Below are positions 5,450 through 11,888 of a DNA stretch of 20,658 bases, one piece after another. A program made the translations under genes and the position numbers. The stretch is taken from positions 1-20,658 of the forward strand of contig CASFMG010000068.1 in NCBI GenBank assembly GCA_949295755.1, given 5' to 3'. Each line of letters begins with the position of its first letter. Position 1 is the first letter of the stretch. Source of the DNA: an uncultured Christensenella sp. (GTDB lineage Bacteria; Bacillota; Clostridia; Christensenellales; UBA1242). Under the pieces are notes generated by a model. The model searched no databases. It was not told the origin of the DNA and was given only the letters and a program-made list of their open reading frames with translations.

Positions 5450-6208
5450 ATGAAAGAAAAAACTAAATTTTATAAATATTTTTACAATATTTTGATATTA
5501 TTTTGCGGTTTTGTTGGTTTATGGCTTTTTTTGAGTCATATGCTACATTTTTCTTTTCCTGATTATTTTTATGCAAATAACCCTGACATAAAATTCTATT
5601 ATGGAACCAATGTTGTTTCTATGTGGGCAGATTTATCTTTTTTTACATATCACACTTTAATTTTTTTCTCATTATGGTGTATAGGTTTTGCAATTTCAAA
5701 CTTTTTTAATTTTAAAAAACTACACTCTTTTTTAACAAATGCTTATGTTATGAGTTTTGTTTTTACAAATTATGTAATCACTGTCATTTTATATACATTC
5801 TTTGAACTAACATCTGGCAACATCACTTTTGGTTTATATGCAAATGTACCTTTTGCTTATCACAATTTAGGTACAAATATTATTACTCATTATATTTACT
5901 TTATTTTTGCTCTTATTTTGTTTTTAAAAATAAACTCATCTGAATCTAAAAATAAAATTTTGTGTTATTTCCCTATTTGTTATTTAATTGTTTATTATAT
6001 AATTGTAAAAATTACAGGCAAATTTGCATATGTAATAGAATGGTATCCATATGTTATTTTTGATGCAAAATCACTTGGCTCAATGTTTGGAATATCTAAT
6101 TACACTTGGTGCGTGGTTGTTTTAATTTTGGCTCTTATGATTATTGGATTTGTTTATATGTTCTTATATAATAAGTGCTTAAAATATAAATGGCAATCTC
6201 ATTTTTAA
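5450..6208 (+). CDS. Polytopic membrane protein of unknown function (about six TM segments)
   Basis: The 252 residues hold about six hydrophobic spans (roughly 12-31, 67-85, 97-118, 141-159, 168-187, 217-240). A Tyr/Phe-rich, polar loop follows the first span. Conserved-looking features are the HLGTNIITHYIYF region before span 4 and EWYPYVIFDAKSLGSMFG before span 6. The topology and the second motif recall the Pr6Pr / FAR-17a/AIG1-like group, but this is a weak resemblance. There is no Shine-Dalgarno. A fragment of a second copy lies at 7239-7406, where 84 nt match 6050-6133 with three differences. Together with the next gene it forms a two-gene module that has been duplicated. Confidence 0.75.
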   Translation: MKEKTKFYKYFYNILILFCGFVGLWLFLSHMLHFSFPDYFYANNPDIKFYYGTNVVSMWADLSFFTYHTLIFFSLWCIGFAISNFFNFKKLHSFLTNAYVMSFVFTNYVITVILYTFFELTSGNITFGLYANVPFAYHNLGTNIITHYIYFIFALILFLKINSSESKNKILCYFPICYLIVYYIIVKITGKFAYVIEWYPYVIFDAKSLGSMFGISNYTWCVVVLILALMIIGFVYMFLYNKCLKYKWQSHF

Positions 6209-6227
6209 ACCAAAAATAAGTTGGTTT
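6207..6227 (+). terminator. Hairpin after the membrane protein gene
   Basis: AAACCAA (6207-6213) pairs with TTGGTTT (6221-6227) across a 7-nt loop and is followed by a short T-rich tract. It starts inside the stop codon. The stem is weak and A+T rich. Confidence 0.5.
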
Positions 6228-6273
6228 TATAATAAAAAAGTTGTTTTCATAATACACAAATCTTTTAATTGTG

Positions 6274-6302
6274 TTGACAATAAATATAAAAACTGTTATA
6301 CT
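6274..6302 (+). promoter_or_regulatory. Promoter of the 148-residue unknown gene
   Basis: A perfect TTGACA (6274-6279), 17-nt spacer and TATACT (6297-6302), with a TG one base before the -10. The start of transcription would be near 6309, leaving a leader of about 47 nt. Confidence 0.8.
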
Positions 6303-6355
6303 CATTCAAAGATGATAATGTCATAAATTTTGTAAAATGTTATAGGAATATTAAA

Positions 6356-6802
6356 ATGAATAATTATGTAGAAAAATTATCTTGTGAAACTTTAGAACGT
6401 TTTTTAAATAATAACGGTTTTGAAATTTGTTACCACAATAATAACAAACCGTTTTTTTCTTTGCAAGATAAATGTATTATTGTAAAATGTCGATTAAAAG
6501 ATTCTTATCAAAAAGAATTAATGCTCTCAAATGGGTTGTATAACTTAGGAGCATTACCTATGATCAAAATCAATAATTCTGAACTTGAATTTTTCGATGA
6601 ATTTAATATCATTGTAGAAAATTTTAATATTTATAGAGAAAACCATCAAAATTCCAAAACTGATTTAGATGAAAATTTGCGAAAAAATTATCGTTTATTT
6701 ATGACCTATACTTTTGATGAACAATATAAACATGATTTAAACGAATATTTATCAACATTGTGTCAAAAGAAGAATAATTGTGAAAAAGATAAAGTTTTAT
6801 AA
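6356..6802 (+). CDS. Hypothetical protein, first copy of a duplicated accessory gene
   Basis: The 148-residue protein is soluble and charged, with no signal peptide or membrane segment. Visible features are an N-terminal helix (SCETLERFLNNNGF), a strand KCIIVKCRL near residue 40, a strand IIVENFNIY near 85, and a helical C-terminus ending in a charged tail. I do not recognise a family. AGGA at 6344-6347, 8 nt before the ATG, is the ribosome binding site. The broken gene at 7429-7918 has the same order (a helix with LTREDILNIL, then SIIIRCKRI, then VVIIENFNV), so the two are distant paralogues. Each follows a copy of the membrane protein, which suggests that they work together. Confidence 0.7.
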   Translation: MNNYVEKLSCETLERFLNNNGFEICYHNNNKPFFSLQDKCIIVKCRLKDSYQKELMLSNGLYNLGALPMIKINNSELEFFDEFNIIVENFNIYRENHQNSKTDLDENLRKNYRLFMTYTFDEQYKHDLNEYLSTLCQKKNNCEKDKVL

Positions 6803-7238
6803 AATTTTAATTTTATTAATTTTATAAATATAAAAGTTATAAAATTATTTTTAGAAAAATGAATATTAAAACTATAAATCTTATCATTAAAATTTTAAAA
6901 ACAACTAATATAATATAAAATATCTTCCATTACTTTTACAACAAATATTTATTTTGTCAATTTTTATAGTAATAAATTTTTAAATATTATCAATCATAAC
7001 AAATTATGATAATTTAAACAAATAGGTCTTATATGAGTAATATTACTAAATTATCAAATAAGACATAATTAAAAATTTTAAAAACACTAATTATTTTTTA
7101 GATGTCAAAATTAATAGTGCCTATGGTTAATCTGTTCCACAAATATAACATAACAAAGATTGTATTTGAATTAAATATCAAAGAATGCCTTTTAAAGAAG
7201 AATATGTCATAAAAAAAACTGGGTATTAAAATTTTTTC
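6803..7238. other. A+T-rich gap without a gene
   Basis: All six frames are closed by frequent stops. Two small inverted repeats stand out: ATCATAA-CAAA-TTATGAT (6993-7010), and GTCTTAT (7026-7032) with ATAAGAC (7058-7064) enclosing AGTAATATTACT. This interval separates the intact module from its decayed copy, and the 5' part of the second membrane-protein copy is missing from it. I see no RNA gene. Confidence 0.5.
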
Positions 7239-7406
7239 TATGTTATTTTTGATGCAAAATCACTTGGCTCAATGTTTGGAATATCTAATTATTTTTGGTG
7301 CGTGGTTGTTTTAATTTTGGCTTTTTTAATTATTGGAATTATCTATATGCTATTATTTTTAATATGTGCACGATTAAAAATTAAACAATCCATTATTGAC
7401 ACTTAA
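7239..7406 (+). pseudogene. C-terminal remnant of a second copy of the membrane protein
   Basis: Translation gives the end of the 252-residue protein: YVIFDAKSLGSMFGISNY, then FWCVVVLILA, one more hydrophobic span, and a basic tail ending at TAA 7404-7406. The first 84 nt match 6050-6133 with three adjacent-codon changes (CAC to TTT), while the rest has diverged to protein-level similarity. The whole 5' portion is absent. High identity in the middle and low identity after it suggests recombination or gene conversion between tandem copies. Confidence 0.8.
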
Positions 7407-7428
7407 TTTGTTATATGATATCTTACCT

Positions 7429-7918
7429 ATGGGAGATAATATTATAAAAAATTATATCGGTTTATTAACAAGAGAAGATATACTTAATATTTTACAAGAG
7501 AAAAATTACTTACTAGAAGATCAACTTAAAAATAAGAATGGTGATTATTTACCATCAATCGAAAGACACAAAAATAGTATTATAATTAGGTGCAAAAGAA
7601 TACCTAATGAAGAAGAAATGGCTATACAAAATGCCATATTGAATAGCACGCAAGGGAAAAATATTATGCTTACACTTTCATTTTTTGATAGTTTTTTTCG
7701 GATAAACACACAGTTGTCATCATAGAAAATTTCAATGTACACTCATTTGACACAAGTTATAAAGATAGCAATGATGAAGTATTGTTTGATTCCTTTTTTA
7801 CTTATATGAAAAGCAAATTTGGGCAGGAATACATAAAAGACTTTAAAAATATTGGGCAAAAATGGAAAAAGAAGAAGACAAAACAAATAATGAAGAAACA
7901 GAAGATTTATCATTATAA
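7429..7918 (+). pseudogene. Frameshifted second copy of the unknown accessory gene
   Basis: The frame starting MGDNIIKNYIGLLTREDIL reads to 7725, where it stops early. One more T in the T7 run at 7692-7698 would join it to the following frame, which reads SDKHTVVIIENFNV and parallels IIVENFNIY of the 6356-6802 gene. A second single-base indel in the A5 run near 7858-7862 would give an acidic tail ending EDLSL at TAA 7916-7918; without it the frame ends in Lys-rich sequence. Both lesions are one base in a homopolymer, so either slippage decay or sequencing error is possible. An upstream in-frame ATG at 7396 overlaps the membrane-protein remnant. Confidence 0.65.
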
Positions 7919-7923
7919 AACAT

Positions 7924-7957
7924 AAAAAAATAACCACAATATTGTGGTTATTTTTTT
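7924..7957. terminator. Bidirectional terminator (decayed module / rplA)
   Basis: A perfect palindrome with core ATAACCACAAT/ATTGTGGTTAT, flanked by A7 and T7-8. It serves the plus-strand remnant and the minus-strand rplKA unit. It lies 6 nt from the rplA stop. Confidence 0.9.
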
Positions 7958-7963
7958 TATTGA

Positions 7964-8650
7964 TTAAAAACGAGTGTTAAGTTTTACACCAGGTCCCATA
8001 CTGCTTGCAACAACAACATTTTTAATATATTGTCCTTTTGCTGCTGCTGGTTTTGCTTTAATTATTGCGTTTATTAAAGCATTGTAGTTCTCTACAAGTT
8101 TTTCTGTTCCGAAACTTAATTTTCCTATCACAACGTGGACATTGTTTGCTTTGTCCAAACGATATTCAACTTTACCCGCTTTAACATCGTTTATTGCTTT
8201 TTTAACATCCATTGTAACAGTTCCACTCTTTGGGTTTGGCATTAAGCCTTTTGGTCCAAGCACTCTTGCTATTCTACCAACAACACCCATCATATCTGGA
8301 GTTGTTATACAAACATCAAAATCTAACCAATTTTCAGATGCAATTTTTGATACGATATCTTCTGCACCAACAACATCAGCACCTGCTTCTTCGGCTTCTT
8401 TTGCTTTGTCGCCTCTTGCGATTACAAGAACTTTAACTTTTTTACCTGTTCCGTTTGGAAGAACAACAACACCACGAACTTGTTGGTCTGCATTTCTTCC
8501 GTCAACACCCAAGCGTACATGAAGTTCTACTGTTTCATCAAATTTTGCTTTTGCTCCGTTTACTAAAAGGTTTATGCCTTCTTCAACTTCATAGAGTTTA
8601 GAGTTATCTATTTGATTCTTAATACTTAGGTATCTTTTACCCTTTTTCAT
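7964..8650 (-). CDS. rplA: Large-subunit ribosomal protein L1
   Basis: The 228-residue protein has the full length and motifs of L1: KGKRYLSIKNQIDNSKLYEVEEG at the start, the RLGVDGRNADQQVRG segment, GADVVGAEDIV, and LGPKGLMPNPKSGTVTMD. L1 binds the mobile L1 stalk of 23S rRNA and helps release E-site tRNA. In many bacteria it also represses its own operon. GGAGG lies just before the ATG. It follows rplK by 40 nt and is the last gene of the unit; the rplJL-rpoBC genes that usually follow are not here. Confidence 0.98.
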   Translation of the reverse strand: MKKGKRYLSIKNQIDNSKLYEVEEGINLLVNGAKAKFDETVELHVRLGVDGRNADQQVRGVVVLPNGTGKKVKVLVIARGDKAKEAEEAGADVVGAEDIVSKIASENWLDFDVCITTPDMMGVVGRIARVLGPKGLMPNPKSGTVTMDVKKAINDVKAGKVEYRLDKANNVHVVIGKLSFGTEKLVENYNALINAIIKAKPAAAKGQYIKNVVVASSMGPGVKLNTRF

Positions 8651-8690
8651 TTTTACCTCCTGTGGTACTTTCGAGAATTAAACTCTCCCA

Positions 8691-9119
8691 CTACTCTTCA
8701 ACTGTAACCCCCATGCTCTTTGCTGTGCCAATTATCATTGACATTGCTTGTTCAACACTTGAAGCATTTAGGTCTGGCATTTTGGTTTCGGCGATTTCAC
8801 GAACTTGTGCCATAGTTAATTTTCCGACTTTTTGTTTGTTTGGTTTTCCAGAAGCAGTTTCTATTTTTAATGCTTTTTTAATAAGCACGGCTGCTGGTGG
8901 AGTTTTGAGTATGAAATCAAATGACCTATCTTGGTATATTGAAATCACTACTGGTATGATAAGTCCTGCTTGAGATGCTGTCTTATCATTAAATTCTTTG
9001 GTAAATGCCGCTATATTGATTCCGTGTGGTCCTAGTGATGAACCTACTGGTGGTCCTGGTGTGGCTTTACCTGCTGGCAATTGCAATTTAACTATTGCAT
9101 TTAATTTTCTTGCTGCCAT
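8691..9119 (-). CDS. rplK: Large-subunit ribosomal protein L11
   Basis: The 142-residue protein has the L11 signature: KLQLPAGKATPGPPVGSSLGPHGINI (proline-rich N-terminal domain), IIPVVISIYQDRSFDF, KTPPAAVLIKKAL, and C-terminal rRNA-binding part VREIAETKMPDLNA. It forms the GTPase-associated centre with 23S rRNA. AGGAGG (9129-9134) precedes the start. The leader holds a probable L1-binding hairpin. Confidence 0.98.
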   Translation of the reverse strand: MAARKLNAIVKLQLPAGKATPGPPVGSSLGPHGINIAAFTKEFNDKTASQAGLIIPVVISIYQDRSFDFILKTPPAAVLIKKALKIETASGKPNKQKVGKLTMAQVREIAETKMPDLNASSVEQAMSMIIGTAKSMGVTVEE

Positions 9120-9136
9120 AAAATAAATCCTCCTTT

Positions 9137-9178
9137 GTGGTATTATTGAAATGCATAGAAAATTTACACTTCTCCCAC
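9137..9178 (-). promoter_or_regulatory. Probable L1-binding autoregulatory leader of rplK-rplA
   Basis: On the minus strand, GTGGGA (9178-9173) is followed by a hairpin GAAGTG/CATTTC and then AATAATACCAC (ending at 9137), where CCAC pairs back with GTGG. This mimics the L1-stalk site in 23S rRNA (GGUGGGAG ... AAAUACCACC). The closing CCAC is 2 nt from the rplK Shine-Dalgarno, so bound L1 would block translation. L1 feedback on its own operon is established in other bacteria; its operation here is inferred. Confidence 0.6.
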
Positions 9179-9219
9179 TTTATATATTTTAACAAGGTTT
9201 TTGCCTTGGTAAAATCAAA

Positions 9220-9747
9220 CTAATCTTTAACTTTTAATACTTGTGTATAGTCTAAATCTACAGGTGTTTCTCGTCCAAACATTTCTACATTTACTTTATA
9301 CCTTGAATTTTGTTGATCAACTTCTAAAATTGTTCCAATCATACTTGAAAGCGGTCCGTCAATTACTTCAACTTTGTCGCCAACACTTAAATCGCTTTCA
9401 ACAGTTATTCTTTCAAGGTGCATTCTTTGAACTTCTTCTGGCGTTAGTTCTAGTGGTCTTCCTTTGGGCCCCGTGAACCCTGTAACACCTCTAGTTCTTG
9501 TAACATTGTGCCATATGTCATCACCATATATCATTTTTACTAAAAGATAACCTGGCATTGTTTTTCTTTGTGTTAATTTTTTCTTTCCGTTTTTTTCTAC
9601 AATCACATTTTCCATAGGAATGACAATGTCAAATATTCTATTTTCAAGACCGTACTTAACTGTCATAGTTTCAAGATTTTCTTTTGCTACATTTTCATAT
9701 CCTGAATATGTGTGCAATACATACCATTTTGGTTCCATATTTTCCAT
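9220..9747 (-). CDS. nusG: Transcription elongation/antitermination factor NusG
   Basis: The 175-residue protein has the NGN domain (PKWYVLHTYSGYENVAKENLE ... KTMPGYLLVKMIYGDDIWHNVTRTRGVTGFTG) and a C-terminal KOW domain (VGDKVEVIDGPLSSMIGTILEVD). NusG binds RNA polymerase and couples it to ribosomes or to Rho. AGGAG sits 6 nt before the ATG at 9747 and overlaps the secE stop, so translation is coupled. A hairpin of CAAGG/CCTTG on the minus strand (about 9192-9211) lies between nusG and rplK and has only a weak U-tract. Confidence 0.98.
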   Translation of the reverse strand: MENMEPKWYVLHTYSGYENVAKENLETMTVKYGLENRIFDIVIPMENVIVEKNGKKKLTQRKTMPGYLLVKMIYGDDIWHNVTRTRGVTGFTGPKGRPLELTPEEVQRMHLERITVESDLSVGDKVEVIDGPLSSMIGTILEVDQQNSRYKVNVEMFGRETPVDLDYTQVLKVKD

Positions 9748-9755
9748 AATATCTC

Positions 9756-10148
9756 CTACGCTATGCTTGTTGTTAATAATTCAAACAACCACGCCAATAA
9801 TCTATCAATACCAAACAAAACAAGTCCAAACACTACAACAAAAGTTAAAACAACTCCTGTTTTTTTAACAACAGTGCCTGCTGTTGGCCAAGTAACTTTT
9901 TTTAGTTCACTTGTTGTTTCTTTTACTTTTTTAACAAGTTTTGGTGTTGTTTTTTCTTTTACCTTTTTTTGTTTTTGTTTTGGTTGATTATCTTTTTTTT
10001 GCGTTTTTTGTTTAGTTGAGGTATTAGACACATTATTGTTTGACTGACTTGAAACTTCTTCTTGCGTTTCTACAAATGTATTTACATCAACATTTTGTGT
10101 ATTTTTATTTTTCACATTTGTAGATTTTTTCTTTTTTTTGTTTGCCAT
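9756..10148 (-). CDS. secE: Preprotein translocase subunit SecE with a long basic N-terminal extension
   Basis: From the ATG at 10148 the protein has 130 residues. The SecE domain is at the C-terminus: VKETTSELKKVTWPT (amphipathic surface helix) and one transmembrane helix VVLTFVVVFGLVLFGIDRLLAWLF. SecE clamps SecY in the membrane. The first ~70 residues are low-complexity Lys/Asn/Gln/Thr (MANKKKKKSTN...), about twice the length of a minimal Gram-positive SecE. An in-frame upstream ATG lies inside rpmG; AAGGAG at 10155-10160 supports 10148. Confidence 0.95.
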   Translation of the reverse strand: MANKKKKKSTNVKNKNTQNVDVNTFVETQEEVSSQSNNNVSNTSTKQKTQKKDNQPKQKQKKVKEKTTPKLVKKVKETTSELKKVTWPTAGTVVKKTGVVLTFVVVFGLVLFGIDRLLAWLFELLTTSIA

Positions 10149-10158
10149 ATAAAACTCC

Positions 10159-10320
10159 TTATTTTGTTTCTTTATGAAGTGTGTGCTTATTACATCTTGG
10201 GCAATATTTAGAAATTTCAATTCTTTCTGGTTGACTTCTTTTATTTTTGCTTGTTGAATAATTTCTTTCTTTACATTCAGTGCAAGCGAGCGTTACTAAT
10301 GTTCTTGTTGGATTTGCCAT
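10159..10320 (-). CDS. rpmG: Large-subunit ribosomal protein L33, four-cysteine form
   Basis: This 53-residue gene reads MANPTRTLVTLACTECKERN, then YSTSKNKRSQPERIEISKYC, then PRCNKHTLHKETK. CTEC and CPRC form the zinc ribbon of the Cys-containing (C+) L33 type. It heads the rpmG-secE-nusG unit. AAGGAG at 10331-10336 stands 10 nt before the ATG, and its stop overlaps the secE ribosome binding site. A zinc-free paralogue elsewhere in the genome would be expected if the organism uses zinc-responsive exchange; none is visible here. Confidence 0.97.
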   Translation of the reverse strand: MANPTRTLVTLACTECKERNYSTSKNKRSQPERIEISKYCPRCNKHTLHKETK

Positions 10321-10349
10321 AACTAACTTTCTCCTTAAAATCTTAACTT

Positions 10350-10375
10350 AAAAAATACACCCCAAATTTGAAGTG
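10350..10375 (-). promoter_or_regulatory. Terminator-like hairpin in the rpmG leader
   Basis: Downstream of the rpmG promoter the RNA would fold CACUUC-AAAUUU-GGGGUG (two G-U pairs) followed by UAUUUUUU. This resembles a weak intrinsic terminator or attenuator between the transcription start and the rpmG ribosome binding site. Confidence 0.4.
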
Positions 10376-10382
10376 CATAAGC

Positions 10383-10411
10383 ATAATAACACACAAAACA
10401 ATGCTTGTCAA
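10383..10411 (-). promoter_or_regulatory. Promoter of rpmG-secE-nusG
   Basis: On the minus strand a perfect TTGACA (10411-10406), 17-nt spacer and TATTAT (10388-10383). Transcription would start near 10376, giving a leader of about 55 nt. Confidence 0.85.
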
Positions 10412-10499
10412 TCTATTTTAGTAATTATTTATAAAAATAAATAACCTACATTGGAAGTGAAAATAAATAATTAAAACAAATAAACTTTTTGTTTAAAAC

Positions 10500-10528
10500 T
10501 TGACTTTTAGTGTAATATTTAATACAAT
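10500..10528 (+). promoter_or_regulatory. Promoter of the 263-residue unknown gene, leaderless
   Basis: TTGACT (10500-10505), 17-nt spacer, TACAAT (10523-10528). The -10 ends 6 nt before the ATG at 10535, so the predicted first base of the RNA is the A of the start codon. Confidence 0.65.
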
Positions 10529-10534
10529 GGAAGT

Positions 10535-11326
10535 ATGGAACTTGACGATAATGATGTTATAGAACTGGAAAATGAAGAGAGCAAAACAAATTCTTTTGAA
10601 CAAAGCATCAAAAGTGTTGATGTTTTTAATGCCCTAAATTTATATAATGAAGAACTCGGTAATAGTTATAAAAATGATGGTTATAATCCGTTTGATGACG
10701 ATTTTATTTTAACCGAAGAATATACAAATTACATTCTGGAAAACAAAAAATTAAACACCGAAGTTTTCACTGAGTCTTTTTTGGAGTTTTCTAATAAAAC
10801 GGTTAGTAAACATTTTCAAAATGCTATTGAAAACGACAATACAATTTTAGATAATTTAACACAAGAACTTGAAAATGCAACAAACGAAAAAGATAAAAAA
10901 CAAATAAAAAAAGCTATTGTTTTTTTAAAAAATAGAAATGAACTTTTAAAAGTAAACATAACCAAATTAAAACAAAAAGACGCAAATGCAATAAAAATGT
11001 ATATTGAAATGTTCGGTATGGATAATGAACTCAGTGAACTATTAAAAGACACATTTAATGAAAGAGCCAATAATCAACTTATTGTTCAAAATATGTTAAA
11101 CGCCTGTCGTTTTAGAGCAAATAGAGCATATTTAAAAACACAAACTAAATTTGATAACCTTGAACAATCTCAACAAAATCAACAACAAATTTTGCAAAAT
11201 ACACAAAATAAAGAAACAACTAAACAAGCAGATAAAACCGAAATTAAAACACAATCTTCTCCTCTTCCACCAAAACATAAAAACATTCCTAGCATTCAAA
11301 AAGAAGAAAACGAAATCACAAAATAA
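10535..11326 (+). CDS. Hypothetical hydrophilic, partly coiled-coil protein
   Basis: The 263 residues have no membrane segment or signal. An acidic N-terminus (MELDDNDVIELENEESK) leads into a helical middle (about 75-200) with charged heptad-like stretches (LTQELENATNEKDKKQIKKA, ERANNQLIVQNMLNACRFRA). A Gln/Asn/Thr-rich, disordered tail (about 205-263) follows. I recognise no family. It is transcribed away from the ribosomal-protein operon and ends at its own terminator, so it is monocistronic. There is no Shine-Dalgarno; the promoter geometry predicts a leaderless mRNA. Confidence 0.75.
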   Translation: MELDDNDVIELENEESKTNSFEQSIKSVDVFNALNLYNEELGNSYKNDGYNPFDDDFILTEEYTNYILENKKLNTEVFTESFLEFSNKTVSKHFQNAIENDNTILDNLTQELENATNEKDKKQIKKAIVFLKNRNELLKVNITKLKQKDANAIKMYIEMFGMDNELSELLKDTFNERANNQLIVQNMLNACRFRANRAYLKTQTKFDNLEQSQQNQQQILQNTQNKETTKQADKTEIKTQSSPLPPKHKNIPSIQKEENEITK

Positions 11327-11347
11327 AAACAGGTTTACCTGTTTTTT
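11325..11347 (+). terminator. Terminator of the 263-residue gene
   Basis: AAAAACAGG-TTTA-CCTGTTTTTT starting at the last base of the coding region; 9-bp stem and T-run. Confidence 0.85.
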
Positions 11348-11659
11348 CAAAAAATTTTTATTAAAGACTTAAGTTATATATAACAAACATATCGTATTTA
11401 CGAAAATTGATTTTAAAAAAAGTAAGTGTTTATAAATAGAAACATAAAAACAATGACAAAGTTCAAAAAATATTAGAACCGACAAATTTATGTAAACTAT
11501 ACACAGATGAATTTTAAATATCGACATAATAAAATAAAAACAAAAAGTTTGATTAATATCGACTTCAATAATATTAATAAAAATGTAATTAAGCATAACA
11601 TAAAATGAATAGATTAGTTTTGCTGAAATAAAATAAAACTTGCTTAAATTGAATTTTTA
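11348..11659. other. A+T-rich stretch without a recognisable gene
   Basis: A 75-codon frame on the minus strand (11369-11596) is hydrophobic by composition only, has no ribosome binding site, and looks like chance. Plus-strand frames are closed by many stops. I see no RNA gene or strong repeat. It may be decayed coding sequence leading up to the remnant at 11661. Confidence 0.45.
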
Positions 11660-11660
11660 A

Positions 11661-11777
11661 ACTAAAACAAAAATAATTGAAAAAATAAAAAAATACGCAA
11701 ATTTAAAACAATCATCTGTCAAAAATAATACACCAAAAAATACAGTTAAAGAAGATATTAAAAATCGACAACAATAA
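11661..11777 (+). pseudogene. Possible C-terminal remnant of a lost gene
   Basis: A frame without any start codon but with coding-like lysine-rich content (KIIEKIKKYANLKQSSVKNN ... EDIKNRQQ) ends at TAA 11775-11777, inside a strong terminator. A frame that stops exactly at a terminator is what the end of a decayed gene would look like. The upstream part is closed by a TAA at 11658-11660. The call is weak. Confidence 0.3.
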
Positions 11778-11790
11778 TTGTCGATTTTTT
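11760..11790 (+). terminator. Intrinsic terminator downstream of the remnant
   Basis: AAAAATCGACAA (11760-11771) pairs with TTGTCGATTTTT (11778-11789) around a 6-nt loop, with a T-run. No intact gene lies upstream within 430 nt, so it is either left over or terminates an unrecognised transcript. Confidence 0.8.
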
Positions 11791-11826
11791 TATTGTTTTT
11801 ATGATTAAAAAGTGCTTTTAATTCAT

Positions 11827-11878
11827 TTGACATAAGTGTAGTTTATACCTATAATTTAATTTATTGACACAGTGTCAA
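11827..11878 (+). promoter_or_regulatory. Consensus promoter and palindromic operator of the TetR-ABC operon
   Basis: A perfect TTGACA (11827-11832), 17-nt spacer, perfect TATAAT (11850-11855). Starting 8 nt after the -10 is the palindrome TTGACAC-A-GTGTCAA (11864-11878), which covers the first transcribed bases. A repressor bound there would block a very strong promoter. The position directly before the TetR gene points to autoregulation. Confidence 0.8.
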
Positions 11879-11888
11879 AGGAGGGTTT

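Noticed and set aside
5450..6802. Calling the membrane protein and its partner a named defence system
   Set aside because: Neither protein shows motifs of a known antiphage effector. Position near a SLOG gene is not enough.
8142..8522. Plus-strand frames inside rplA, rplK and nusG
   Set aside because: Shadows of certain ribosomal-protein and nusG genes on the other strand.
11369..11596. 75-residue hydrophobic protein on the minus strand
   Set aside because: Composition follows from A+T-rich DNA, and there is no ribosome binding site or promoter.
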